NCBI RefSeq assembly: GCF_016811235.1
Contig: NZ_JAFBID010000033.1
Span: 1 to 60,714 of the forward strand
Direction of reading: 5' to 3'
Source of the DNA: Microvirga arabica
GTDB taxonomy: Bacteria; Pseudomonadota; Alphaproteobacteria; Rhizobiales; Beijerinckiaceae
DNA length: 60,714 nt
In this document: positions 27,898-36,080 of the stretch, one piece after another
How positions within the stretch are numbered: position 1 is the first letter of the stretch
How the letters are laid out: each line of letters opens with the position of its first letter
Translations under genes and position numbers: made by a program
The notes under the pieces: generated by a model
Seen by the model: only the letters and a program-made list of their open reading frames with translations
The model's database searches: none
Told to the model about the DNA's origin: nothing

Positions 27898-27913
27898 TTA
27901 ACCTGAATTAACC
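27898..27913 (-). promoter_or_regulatory. Candidate CtrA site upstream of L,D-transpeptidase
   Basis: TTAACC-tgaa-TTAACC: two hexamers as a direct repeat, 10 bp apart start to start, so on one face of the helix, 77-92 bp upstream of the start codon. The same arrangement (TTAACT-N4-TTAACT) occurs before ccrM. The classical CtrA motif is TTAA-N7-TTAA; here the inner gap is N6, so the match is good but not perfect. Confidence 0.45.
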
Positions 27914-27967
27914 CCCGAGGGCTGCCCCATGCGCGTGGTGCAACCCTCGCGGTTTGCCGGACGCTGG

Positions 27968-30262
27968 CTATCCCTCGATCCGGGAGAAATCCGCCACCGT
28001 GCGGGTCGCCTCGCGTATGCTGTTGAGGAGCCGCAGGCGGTTCGCCCGGAGTGCCGGGTCCTCGGCGTTCACCGTCACCTTGTCGAAGAAGGCGTCCACG
28101 GGCTGGCGCAGGCGCGACAGGGCGCGCATCGCCCCCTCGAAATCCTCCGCCTCGACGGCGGCAGCGGCCTCGCGCTTGGCGCCGTCGAGAACCACGGCCA
28201 AAGCCTTCTCCTCGATCTGCCCCTGGTCGTTTACGATCTGGAGATCGGGCTGCTCGTTGTAGGCCCGCCCGTCCTTCTTCTCTTCGATGCGCAGGATGTT
28301 GGCCGCGCGGCGATAGCCGGCGAGGAGGTTTTTGCCGTCTTCCGTATCGAGGAAGCGGCCGAGTGCTTCGACGCGACGGACGATCATGAGCAGGTCGTCC
28401 TGGCCTTCGAGGGCGAACACGGCGTCGATGAGATCGTGACGGGCGCCCTGGTCGCGGAGATAGACTTTCAGGCGGTCGGCGAAGAAGGAAAGGAGATCAG
28501 CTCGAGATTTCGGTCCAACATGAAGGGTCGTGTAGTCTTTAGGATTGAGATCCGCTCGCAGTTCCCCTTGTTCTAATCGCAGCGAACGCTGATCGGCGAT
28601 CACTACTCTCATATCAACGTCAAGGAATTCGTCGATCTCGTGTGGATCTGCATTGGTTGGGTCGGGATCCTGCCCCAGTAGCACAAGGGCATTTGGTCTC
28701 GATCTAATTTGCTTCGCAGCATTCTCAGTTGCCATGCGTATAAGCGCGGACAGTTCGATACGGATGCTATTCTCAAGCACCAATCTGATCACACCCAATG
28801 CCGCACGACGGAGCGCGTACGGATCCTTTGATCCCGTCGGCTTCTCGTCGATGGCCCAGAAGCCCACGAGCGTGTCGATCTTGTCGGCGAGCGCTACGAC
28901 TACCGATACCGGATCGGTCGGCACTCGGTCGGAGGGGCCGAGCGGCTTGTAATGCTCCTCGATGGCGGCCGCGACGGAAGTGTGCTCGCCCTGCAGCATC
29001 GCGTAATAGCGGCCCATGAGGCCCTGCAGCTCGGGGAACTCACCCACCATTTCGGTAACGAGATCCGCCTTGGCGAGGCGCGCGCCTCGCTCGGCAAGCG
29101 CAGGATCGGCACCAACCCCAATAGCAAGCACCTTGGAGAGCGCCGCGATCCGCTCCACGCGCTCGTATTGCGTGCCGAGCTTCTCGTGGAACACGATTGC
29201 TTTCAGCTTCTCCAGACGGTCTTCCAGCTTCACCTGCTGGTCCGTCTTCCAGAAGAAGTTCGCGTCGGAGAGACGCGCGCGCACCACGCGCTCGTTGCCG
29301 CCGACAATAGTCTTGCCGCCGTCGCTGGCGATGAGGTTCGAGGTCAGCAGGAACTTGTTGGCGAGCTTGCCGGTGTTCGGATCGCGCAGCACGAAGCATT
29401 TCTGGTTCGCCCGGATCGTGGTGCGGATCACCTCCGGGGGGATATCGAGGAACGCCTCATCGAAGGAGCCCATGAGCACCACGGGCCATTCCACGAGACC
29501 GGCGACCTCTTCCAGCAGGGCCTCGTCCTCGACGAGTTCGAGGCCCTGCGCGAAGGCGAGGTCCTTGGCGTCGTGCAGGATCATGTCCTTGCGGCGATCG
29601 GTGTCGATCACGACCTTCGCGCGCTCAAGGGCCGGCGCGTAATCGTCGAAGCGCTTCACGCGGATCTCGTCCGGGGCGAGGAAGCGGTGGCCCTTCGTGA
29701 CGTCGCCAGAGCCGATCCCGTCGACATCGAAGCGCACCACCTCCGGATCCTCGGTCTCGGGCCCGAAGGTGCAGACGATGGAATGGAGCGGACGCACCCA
29801 GCGGAGCGAGCCGGGCTCGCGAGAGGCCGCGCCCCAGCGCATGGATTTCGGCCAGGGGAAAGTCTTGATGATGCCGGGCAGGATCTCGGCCAGCACGTCC
29901 GGCGTCGAGCGGCCGGGCTTCTCGATGATGGCAACGTAGAACTCGCCCTTCTTCGGATCGCTCTCGATCTTCGCCTGCTCGATGGACGCAAGCCCCGCCC
30001 CTTTCAGGAAGCCCTGGATCGCCGCATCGGGCGAACCGACGCGCGGGCCTTTGCGCTCCTCGCGCACGTCCTGCCCCTTCACGGGCAGGCCCGCGATGTG
30101 CAGCGCCAGACGGCGCGGCGTCGCAAAAGCCTTGGCGCCCTCATAGAGGAAGCCGCGCTCCACGAGCGCATCGGTGACGAGCTTCTTCAGATCCTCCGCC
30201 GCACGGCGCTGCATGCGGGCCGGGATTTCTTCGGAAAAGAGTTCGAGGAGGAGATCGGGCAT
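27968..30262 (-). CDS. glyS: Glycine--tRNA ligase beta subunit
   Basis: A 764-residue beta subunit of the alpha2-beta2 bacterial glycyl-tRNA synthetase. It starts [18 protein letters not shown] and includes SADNFFW-like [23 protein letters not shown] and [23 protein letters not shown], with a C-terminal anticodon-binding/DALR-type region. Residues about 488-587 (nucleotides 28500-28800) look inserted or replaced: this stretch separates GVIRL from the [10 protein letters not shown] block by about 100 residues, where E. coli GlyS has about 45. Its base composition is about 50% GC against more than 60% around it. The frame is intact, so the protein is probably functional. glyQ lies 47 bp upstream. 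Confidence 0.95.
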   Translation of the reverse strand: MPDLLLELFSEEIPARMQRRAAEDLKKLVTDALVERGFLYEGAKAFATPRRLALHIAGLPVKGQDVREERKGPRVGSPDAAIQGFLKGAGLASIEQAKIESDPKKGEFYVAIIEKPGRSTPDVLAEILPGIIKTFPWPKSMRWGAASREPGSLRWVRPLHSIVCTFGPETEDPEVVRFDVDGIGSGDVTKGHRFLAPDEIRVKRFDDYAPALERAKVVIDTDRRKDMILHDAKDLAFAQGLELVEDEALLEEVAGLVEWPVVLMGSFDEAFLDIPPEVIRTTIRANQKCFVLRDPNTGKLANKFLLTSNLIASDGGKTIVGGNERVVRARLSDANFFWKTDQQVKLEDRLEKLKAIVFHEKLGTQYERVERIAALSKVLAIGVGADPALAERGARLAKADLVTEMVGEFPELQGLMGRYYAMLQGEHTSVAAAIEEHYKPLGPSDRVPTDPVSVVVALADKIDTLVGFWAIDEKPTGSKDPYALRRAALGVIRLVLENSIRIELSALIRMATENAAKQIRSRPNALVLLGQDPDPTNADPHEIDEFLDVDMRVVIADQRSLRLEQGELRADLNPKDYTTLHVGPKSRADLLSFFADRLKVYLRDQGARHDLIDAVFALEGQDDLLMIVRRVEALGRFLDTEDGKNLLAGYRRAANILRIEEKKDGRAYNEQPDLQIVNDQGQIEEKALAVVLDGAKREAAAAVEAEDFEGAMRALSRLRQPVDAFFDKVTVNAEDPALRANRLRLLNSIREATRTVADFSRIEG

Positions 30263-30309
30263 GGGAAAGCTTTGAAATTGGAGAGAGGGATTCGGATGGG
30301 GCGCAGCGG

Positions 30310-31251
30310 TCAGGCCGCCACGCCTCCGCCCTCGGTCTTCAGCCATGCGGCGCCGCAGGCTTTCGCCAATTCACGGACACGCAGGATGTAGCTCTGGCGC
30401 TCGGTGACGGAGATCACGCCGCGGGCGTCGAGCAGGTTGAACATGTGGCTGGCCTTGATGCACTGGTCGTAGGCCGGAAGCGCCATCAGGTGGCGCTGGT
30501 CGTTGGTACCCGGCTTCGGCTCGCCGGCTTCCAGATACTTGCGGCAGGCGGCTTCCGCGTCGCGGAAGTGGCGGAACAGCATCTCCGTGTCGGCATGCTC
30601 GAAGTTGTGGCGGGAATATTCCTGCTCTGCCTGCAGGAACACGTCGCCGTAGGTGACCTTCTCGACGCCCTCAAGGCCGTTGAAGTTGAGATCGTAGATC
30701 GACTCCACGCCCTGCAGGTACATGGCGAGGCGCTCGAGTCCGTAGGTCAGCTCGCCCGCGACGGGTGAGCACTCGAAGCCCGCCACCTGCTGGAAATAGG
30801 TGAACTGCGAGACCTCCATGCCGTCGCACCAGCATTCCCAGCCGAGGCCCCAGGCGCCGAGCGTCGGGCTTTCCCAATCGTCCTCGACGAAGCGGATGTC
30901 ATGGAGCGAGGTGTCGATGCCGATGGCCTTGAGCGAGCCGAGATAGAGCTCCTGTAGGTTCGGCGGGTTCGGCTTCAGGATGACCTGGAACTGGTAGTAG
31001 TGCTGGAGCCGGTTCGGGTTCTCGCCATAACGCCCATCCTTCGGGCGGCGGGAGGGCTGCACGTAAGCCGCACGCCAGGATTTCGGGCCAAGGGCCCGCA
31101 GGGTCGTGGCGGGATGAAAGGTGCCGGCACCCACCTCCATGTCGTAGGGCTGGAGGATCACGCAGCCCTGTTCGGCCCAATAGCGCTGGAGCGTGAGGAT
31201 CAGGCCCTGGAAAGAGCGCGCAGGGTTCATATGCGCGGGTTCGCTCGTCAT
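30310..31251 (-). CDS. glyQ: Glycine--tRNA ligase alpha subunit
   Basis: The catalytic alpha subunit, about 313 residues. Class II aminoacyl-tRNA synthetase motifs are clear: [52 protein letters not shown] and [19 protein letters not shown]. It works with GlyS, encoded just downstream. The ATG at 31251 ([14 protein letters not shown]) gives the usual alphaproteobacterial N-terminus. In-frame ATG 31269 and TTG 31281 (the latter with AAGGG five bases upstream) are alternatives I cannot exclude. Confidence 0.96.
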   Translation of the reverse strand: MTSEPAHMNPARSFQGLILTLQRYWAEQGCVILQPYDMEVGAGTFHPATTLRALGPKSWRAAYVQPSRRPKDGRYGENPNRLQHYYQFQVILKPNPPNLQELYLGSLKAIGIDTSLHDIRFVEDDWESPTLGAWGLGWECWCDGMEVSQFTYFQQVAGFECSPVAGELTYGLERLAMYLQGVESIYDLNFNGLEGVEKVTYGDVFLQAEQEYSRHNFEHADTEMLFRHFRDAEAACRKYLEAGEPKPGTNDQRHLMALPAYDQCIKASHMFNLLDARGVISVTERQSYILRVRELAKACGAAWLKTEGGGVAA

Positions 31252-31326
31252 ATCGGCGTCCGGTTTCATCCAAAATTTCAAGCGAACCCTTGGGATGACG
31301 GGCGCTTCAAGTCAAGCGTTGGGGTG

Positions 31327-32211
31327 CTAAAGCCCCAGCCGCGCCCAGGCAGCCCTCTCCTCCAGGGTGCCGACGATCTCGCCCGGATCGATGAGGCTGA
31401 TGTCGCCGATGGGGCGGCGGCCCAGCAGGCGGCCCAGGAGCGGCCGGCGGGCGGGCTCAACCATGCGGAACCGCACTTTGTCGCCGAAGCGCTGGCGCAT
31501 GACGGAGCGGATGTCGCCGAGGCCGTCGACGAGGCCGAGATCCACAGCCTCCGCCCCAACCCAGAAGGCGCCGGAGAAGAGATCGTCATAGGAGTCGTTG
31601 AGCTTTTCGCCCCGACGCTCCTTCACGAGATCGACGAAGACATCGTGGATCTTCACCTGAAGCCCCTTCAGACGGATCACGTCGTCAGGATTCTCGGGGC
31701 GGAATGGGTCGAGCATGGCCTTGCTCTTGCCGGCGGTGTGCACCCGCCGCTCGATGCCCAGGCGCTCGATCAGCTCGTGGAAGCCGAAGCTTGCGGACAC
31801 CACCCCGATGGAGCCCACGATGGAGGCCGGATCGGCATAGATCTCGTCCGCCGCGCAGGCGATCATGTAGCCGCCGGAGGCCGCCGCATCCTCCACGAAG
31901 GCGATGACGGGGAGCTTCTTCTCCTCGGAGAGACTGCGGATGCGCCGGAAGATCAGGTGGGACTGCGCCGCCGAGCCACCCGGCGAGTTGATCACGAGGG
32001 CCACGGCCTTCGCGCCCGGCACCGAGAAGGCCCGCTCCAGCAGGGGCGCCACGCTCGACATGGCAAGCCCTGAGCGCAGGGGCATCACCGCGCCGATGGG
32101 CCCGGACAGGCGCACCACGGGCACGACGGGGCTGGAGGTGGCGCGGTACTTGGCTGGGAGGAGGAACTGGAGGCGCGCGGGGAGCATGGAAAGGAGAGAT
32201 GATTGAGCCAT
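31327..32211 (-). CDS. S49-family signal peptide peptidase-like protease (SppA/SohB)
   Basis: A 294-residue serine/lysine protease of the ClpP-like fold. It shows NSPGGSAAQSHLIFRRI, the nucleophile region DAAASGGYMIACAADEIYA (Ser near 111), GSIGVVSASFGF and a candidate catalytic Lys in AGKSKAMLDPF (near 162). The family degrades leftover signal peptides or membrane proteins. There is no long transmembrane helix, only a weakly hydrophobic N-terminus (LLSMLPARLQFLL), so membrane association is uncertain. It is a short single-domain member, unlike the double-length E. coli SppA. Confidence 0.9.
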   Translation of the reverse strand: MAQSSLLSMLPARLQFLLPAKYRATSSPVVPVVRLSGPIGAVMPLRSGLAMSSVAPLLERAFSVPGAKAVALVINSPGGSAAQSHLIFRRIRSLSEEKKLPVIAFVEDAAASGGYMIACAADEIYADPASIVGSIGVVSASFGFHELIERLGIERRVHTAGKSKAMLDPFRPENPDDVIRLKGLQVKIHDVFVDLVKERRGEKLNDSYDDLFSGAFWVGAEAVDLGLVDGLGDIRSVMRQRFGDKVRFRMVEPARRPLLGRLLGRRPIGDISLIDPGEIVGTLEERAAWARLGL

Positions 32212-32358
32212 AGCGTCTATGTAGGGTGCACGGCCCGGCTTCCCAAGATGAACATCCCGTTAGGGAATTCGTCGGCCTCCGTTCAGCTAAGATCGTCTAG
32301 AAACCTCACCATGGAGAACAGCCCTGCCCCAACGTCGGGCAGAGGTGAGGAGAAAACA

Positions 32359-32718
32359 ATGCGTAAGCTGATGTTCGGCCTTCTTGGCCTCGTGACTCTT
32401 GGCTTCGGTGCCTTCTCGGCGCAACCGGTCGAGGCCCAGCCCTATTACCGGGACTACGGATACGGCTATCATCCCGTAATCGAGCGCCGCTATGTCCGCC
32501 CCCGTCCGGTGATCAGCGTTCAGATCGGCACCCCCTACCGGGCCTACCGCCCCTATCGGGCTTACCGGCCTGCGCCGATCTATCGCCCGGTCCGCACGGC
32601 CCGGCGCTGCTGGGTGGAGCGGCGGCGGGTCTGGACGAACTACGGCTGGACCCGTCGTCCGGTCGAGGTCTGCCGCACGGTGCAACGCCCCGTCGCACGG
32701 CATGTCTATCGCTACTGA
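32359..32718 (+). CDS. Small secreted Tyr/Arg/Pro-rich protein, function unknown
   Basis: A 119-residue protein with a 26-residue signal peptide (hydrophobic core LMFGLLGLVTLGF, cleavage after PVEA). The mature part is strongly basic and made of Tyr-Arg-Pro repeats: YRDYGYGYHP, TPYRAYRPYRAYRPAPIYRP, then RRCWVERRRVW and a closing VYRY. Two Cys could form a disulphide. The start at 32359 is set by AGGAG eight bases upstream. It resembles low-complexity exported proteins seen near the cell surface in this order, but no named function applies. It is divergent from the S49 peptidase gene and ends at a strong terminator. Confidence 0.8.
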   Translation: MRKLMFGLLGLVTLGFGAFSAQPVEAQPYYRDYGYGYHPVIERRYVRPRPVISVQIGTPYRAYRPYRAYRPAPIYRPVRTARRCWVERRRVWTNYGWTRRPVEVCRTVQRPVARHVYRY

Positions 32719-32722
32719 ACCC

Positions 32723-32747
32723 AAGGGCGCCGAAAGGCGCCCTTTTT
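32723..32747 (+). terminator. Rho-independent terminator after the secreted Tyr/Arg-rich protein gene
   Basis: A 9-bp stem AAGGGCGCC / GGCGCCCTT with a GAAA tetraloop (32732-32735), followed by T residues. It starts 5 bp after the stop codon and meets the stop of the convergent TrmN6-like gene at 32747, so it may serve both strands. Confidence 0.88.
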
Positions 32748-33487
32748 CATAGAAGAGTTGCCTCGCCCCGGTGCAGCGCCTCGGCTTCCGGGGTAAAGCG
32801 CCCGTCGGGACCATTCAGGATCAGGGGCGCCAGGATGCTCAGCGGCGCCCGGCTGCCCTTGAGGCCGGAGAGCAGGACGCGGATCGCCGGCCTGTCGGCA
32901 GATGGATGGACGAAGCGGAGTTCCAACCCGCCGAGCCATTTGCCCAGGATCTCCAGGCACTCGGCTGTCCGGTCGGCCCGGTGGATCAGCACCAGCCGTC
33001 CCTTGGGCCTGAGGAGCCCGGTGCAGGCCCTGAGCCAGGCCTCCAGGCCGCCCGCCGGAAGGGCATGGGCGGCCGCCCGACCCTGGTCCGGCGAGATGCG
33101 GGCCTGCCCTTCTTCCAGGAACGGCGGATTGCTGAGAATGAGATCGGCACTCTCCGCCATCAGGCCAGCCGCCTGGCGCGAGGTTCTGTCCAGCACATCG
33201 GCGACGGCGACATCGGCCCGAAGGCCGCTCTCCCGGCAGTTCCTGCGGCACAGTTCCGCGAGGTTGGGATCCCGCTCCACGAAAACGAAGCGCCCTGCAG
33301 CCTCCCGGGCGGCCACCATCAGCCCGACCGCCCCGGTGGCGGCGCCCACGTCCACCACCACGTCACCGGCCTTCACGGGGGCGGAGGCGGCGAGCAGCAC
33401 CGCATCGGTTCCGGCCCGGTGGCCTCGGGCAGGCTGGGCCAAGCGCACGCGCCCGCCGAGCAGTAAATCCTGCGTGATTTCAGCCAT
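32747..33487 (-). CDS. TrmN6-like SAM-dependent methyltransferase
   Basis: A 246-residue Rossmann methyltransferase. It has the SAM loop VVDVGAATGAVGL and the amino-methylase signature NPPF (LILSNPPFLEEG, near residue 119). The general layout matches the tRNA1(Val) adenine-37 N6-methyltransferase group (TrmN6/YfiC). The target base is inference from family. The ATG at 33487 (MAEITQDLLLGG) overlaps the 3' end of the DUF2007 gene by 8 bp, so the two are co-translated. A longer frame to 33520 exists but only adds codons shared with that overlap. Confidence 0.82.
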   Translation of the reverse strand: MAEITQDLLLGGRVRLAQPARGHRAGTDAVLLAASAPVKAGDVVVDVGAATGAVGLMVAAREAAGRFVFVERDPNLAELCRRNCRESGLRADVAVADVLDRTSRQAAGLMAESADLILSNPPFLEEGQARISPDQGRAAAHALPAGGLEAWLRACTGLLRPKGRLVLIHRADRTAECLEILGKWLGGLELRFVHPSADRPAIRVLLSGLKGSRAPLSILAPLILNGPDGRFTPEAEALHRGEATLL

Positions 33488-33704
33488 GCCGCAGTTCGGC
33501 CTCCAGGCCGGCATCGACAATGAGGCGGCGGGCCTGCGCCGCGTGATCTTCAGGCACCAGGATCCGGCGCGGGAAGGCGCCGATCATGCCCTCCAGGGCG
33601 CTCATGTGGTTATCCGCCACCAGAACCGGGATATTGGCGTTTTCCAAGAGAGATTGTAGGAAGCCGACCAGAACGAGATCGCTGCTTCGGACGATTTCGA
33701 CCAT
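33480..33704 (-). CDS. DUF2007 family protein
   Basis: A 74-residue protein of the DUF2007 group (putative signal-transducing domain): MVEIVRSSDLVLVGFLQSLL, NIPVLVADNHMSA, and FPRRILVPEDHAAQARRLI. These fold like the GlnB/ACT-type ferredoxin units and are usually next to a methyltransferase gene of the TrmN6 type, as here. The molecular role is not established. It is read divergently from the polyprenyl synthase gene. Confidence 0.85.
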   Translation of the reverse strand: MVEIVRSSDLVLVGFLQSLLENANIPVLVADNHMSALEGMIGAFPRRILVPEDHAAQARRLIVDAGLEAELRHG

Positions 33705-33807
33705 CGGCCTGAGACCCTTTCCTCTGCGGTAAGCGTTTGCATTGCAGCATGGAAAGTGCCATGCCAGTTCATATTCCTACCGGCTTTTTCCGCCGGCAAC
33801 CCGGGTC

Positions 33808-34833
33808 GTGACAGTGGGCGTCGTCGTTCCGTTCGAAGACAAGCATCCCGAGAAGAATGCGAGCATCGAGAAGCTTGTGTCCCTTGTGGCCTCCGACATG
33901 GAACGGGTCAATGCGATGATCCTGTCGCGCACGGGCTCCGAGGTCACCATGATCCCAGAGGTGGCGAACCACCTCATCTCCTCGGGCGGCAAGCGCCTGC
34001 GCCCCATGCTGACGCTGGCCACCGCCGGTCTCTCCGGCTACCAGGGCGACGGCCATGTGAAGCTCGCGGCTTCCGTGGAGTTCATGCACACCGCCACCCT
34101 CCTCCACGACGACGTGGTGGACGAGAGCGACATGCGCCGCGGCAAGATCGCGGCCCGAATCAAGTGGGGCAACGAGGCGAGCGTGCTGGTGGGCGACTTC
34201 CTGCTCGGCCAAGCCTTCCGCATGATGGTGGAGGTGGGCTCGCTGCGGGCGCTCGATATCCTCTCCGCCGCCGCGACCGTGATCGCCGAGGGCGAGGTGA
34301 TGCAGCTCGCCGCCGCCAAGAACACCGAGACAACGGAAGACGAGTATCTGGCGGTCATCCGCGGCAAGACGGCCGAGCTCTTTGCCGCCGCCTGCGAGGT
34401 CGGTCCCGTCATTGCCGGACGCCCCAAGGCCGAGCAGGCTGCCTGCCGCTCCTACGGGATGAATCTCGGCATCGCGTTCCAGCTCGTGGACGATGCCCTC
34501 GATTACGGCGGCAAGGCCGCGACGCTGGGCAAGAACGTCGGCGACGATTTCCGCGAGGGCAAGATCACCCTTCCCGTGGTCCTCTCCTTCCGCCGCGGCA
34601 CGGACGAGGAGCGCGCCTTCTGGAAGCGGGTGCTCGAGCAGGGCGAGATCGAGGACAAGGACCTCGAACAGGCCGTCGCCATCATGCGCCGCCACCGGGC
34701 GCTCGAGGATACGGTTGAGCGCGCCCGCCATTACGGCGCCATGGCCCGCGACGCGCTGGCGCTGTTCCCGTCAGGCCCCATGAAGCAGGCGCTGCTCAAT
34801 GCGGTTGATTTCTGCATCGCCCGCGCCCATTGA
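33808..34833 (+). CDS. Polyprenyl diphosphate synthase (ubiquinone side chain)
   Basis: About 341 residues. It is a trans-prenyltransferase with both Asp-rich motifs: LLHDDVVDESDMRRG (near residue 100) and DDALDYGG. SGGKRLRPML and EGEVMQLAAAKN are also typical. It condenses isopentenyl diphosphate onto an allylic primer to make the C40-C50 tail of ubiquinone; whether octa- or decaprenyl cannot be told, though decaprenyl is usual in this order. The GTG at 33808 gives MTVGVVVPFEDKH, the expected N-terminus; GTG 33814 is also possible. Its substrate comes from the MEP pathway of dxs and ispE, both in this window. Confidence 0.93.
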   Translation: MTVGVVVPFEDKHPEKNASIEKLVSLVASDMERVNAMILSRTGSEVTMIPEVANHLISSGGKRLRPMLTLATAGLSGYQGDGHVKLAASVEFMHTATLLHDDVVDESDMRRGKIAARIKWGNEASVLVGDFLLGQAFRMMVEVGSLRALDILSAAATVIAEGEVMQLAAAKNTETTEDEYLAVIRGKTAELFAAACEVGPVIAGRPKAEQAACRSYGMNLGIAFQLVDDALDYGGKAATLGKNVGDDFREGKITLPVVLSFRRGTDEERAFWKRVLEQGEIEDKDLEQAVAIMRRHRALEDTVERARHYGAMARDALALFPSGPMKQALLNAVDFCIARAH

Positions 34834-34880
34834 GCGGGGGCCTGACTTAATCCGGCTATCGATGCCTCGCTTAACTCAGC

Positions 34881-34983
34881 CCTCATCCTGGGGAGCAGCC
34901 GTCAGGCTGCGTCTCGAAGGAGGCTCCAGAGAGCACTGGAGCCTCCTTCGAGACGGTCGCTGCGCGACCTCCTCAGGATGAGG
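34881..34983. repeat. Family C palindromic element, copy C2 (intact, 19-bp stem)
   Basis: Complete copy. The outer ends are CCTCATCCTG and CCTCAGGATGAGG. Inside is a perfect 19-bp stem, 34911-34929 with 34936-34954, around a 6-base loop AGAGCA. It occupies the convergent gap between the polyprenyl synthase and ispE, and could also act as a bidirectional terminator. Confidence 0.88.
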
Positions 34984-35044
34984 TTAGAGGGATGAATGAC
35001 GGAGATCACCAGAACAAGTCCCGGGATGACATTGAAGGGTTCGA

Positions 35045-35917
35045 TCACCGCAAGCTCGTCGCCTTGACCCACCAGTTAGGGCGCAGGCGGCGGAACTGCC
35101 GTGCCGCCCTGGCGGCCGCATCGCAATCGTCGTAAAGCCCGAACACCGTCGCGCCAGAGCCGGACATGCGCACCAAGCGGCAGCCGTCCGTTGCGCGCAG
35201 CAGGCCGAGAGCCTCACCGATCACGGGCTGGATCTGGAGCGCCGGCGGCTCAAGGTCGTTGCGGGTGTTCTTCAGCAGGGCGAGCAGCGCATCCGGCGAG
35301 GGCGCCTCCAGGACGGGATGGGCAGCGGCAGGCAGCCCCTGCCCCGGCTGCAGGCCCAGCGCCTTGAACACGGACGGCGTCTCCACGGGCACCCGCGGAT
35401 TCACCAGCACGGCAAACAGGCGCGGCAGGCTCAGCCCAGGCCCCAGGTCCTCCCCCGCGCCCCGCATCATCTGGGCTCTCGGTTCGAGGCACACGGGCAC
35501 ATCGGCTCCCGTGAGGCGGGCCGCCTCCCGCAGGGCTGGATGCGACAGCGGCAGGCTGTTGAGGCGGCCTAAGAGCCGAAGCGCCGCGGCGGCATCGGAC
35601 GAGCCGCCGCCAATCCCGGCTGCCACCGGGAGGCGCTTCGTCAGACAGAAGGTGCCGACCTTCAGGCCGCTGACGCGCTCCGCGAGAAGGCGGGCCGCCT
35701 TCATCACGAGGTTGTCGGCATGGTTCCCGGCGAGCGGAGCCGTCGGGCCAGTCACCGCGAGAGCCAGAGTTCCGCCTGGCTCAAGCCGCAGGTCGTCGCC
35801 TGTTCCGGCGAACACCACGAGGCTTTCCAGCTCATGATAGCCGTCGGCCCGGCGCCCGAGCACGTGGAGCGTCAGGTTGATCTTGGCGGGCGCGCGGGTG
35901 GCAAGCGGCTGAGGCAT
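35045..35917 (-). CDS. ispE: 4-diphosphocytidyl-2-C-methyl-D-erythritol kinase
   Basis: A 290-residue GHMP kinase of the MEP pathway; it phosphorylates the 2-hydroxyl of CDP-methylerythritol. It starts [23 protein letters not shown] and has the ATP-binding loop [17 protein letters not shown] (near 105) and [11 protein letters not shown] at the C-terminal GHMP motif. The ATG at 35917 ([10 protein letters not shown]) is the natural start; further upstream the frame enters a family A repeat. It is downstream of the TPR protein gene, separated by that repeat. Confidence 0.95.
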   Translation of the reverse strand: MPQPLATRAPAKINLTLHVLGRRADGYHELESLVVFAGTGDDLRLEPGGTLALAVTGPTAPLAGNHADNLVMKAARLLAERVSGLKVGTFCLTKRLPVAAGIGGGSSDAAAALRLLGRLNSLPLSHPALREAARLTGADVPVCLEPRAQMMRGAGEDLGPGLSLPRLFAVLVNPRVPVETPSVFKALGLQPGQGLPAAAHPVLEAPSPDALLALLKNTRNDLEPPALQIQPVIGEALGLLRATDGCRLVRMSGSGATVFGLYDDCDAAARAARQFRRLRPNWWVKATSLR

Positions 35918-35965
35918 GGCGTTTCCATGCCCGAGAGAGGCGCGGATGGGAAGAGCGGCTTCTGC

Positions 35966-36052
35966 CGTCATGCCCGGCCTTGTGCCGGGCATCCAGGTCT
36001 TCATGCATGGGGTTCAAAAACGTGGATGGCCGGGACGAGCCCGGCCATGACG
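35966..36052. repeat. Family A palindromic element, copy A6
   Basis: Bounded by CGTCATG and CATGACG, with CCCGGC/GCCGGG around CTTGT on the left and GGCCGGG/CCCGGCC around ACGAG on the right. Located in a tandem minus-strand gap between the TPR gene and ispE, where it would lie in any read-through transcript. Confidence 0.85.
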
Positions 36053-36080
36053 TAGAAGTAGGTGTAGAGAGAAGACGACC

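Noticed and set aside
28500..28800. Frameshift or pseudogene in glyS
   Set aside because: The frame stays open through the odd segment and family motifs resume in register afterwards.
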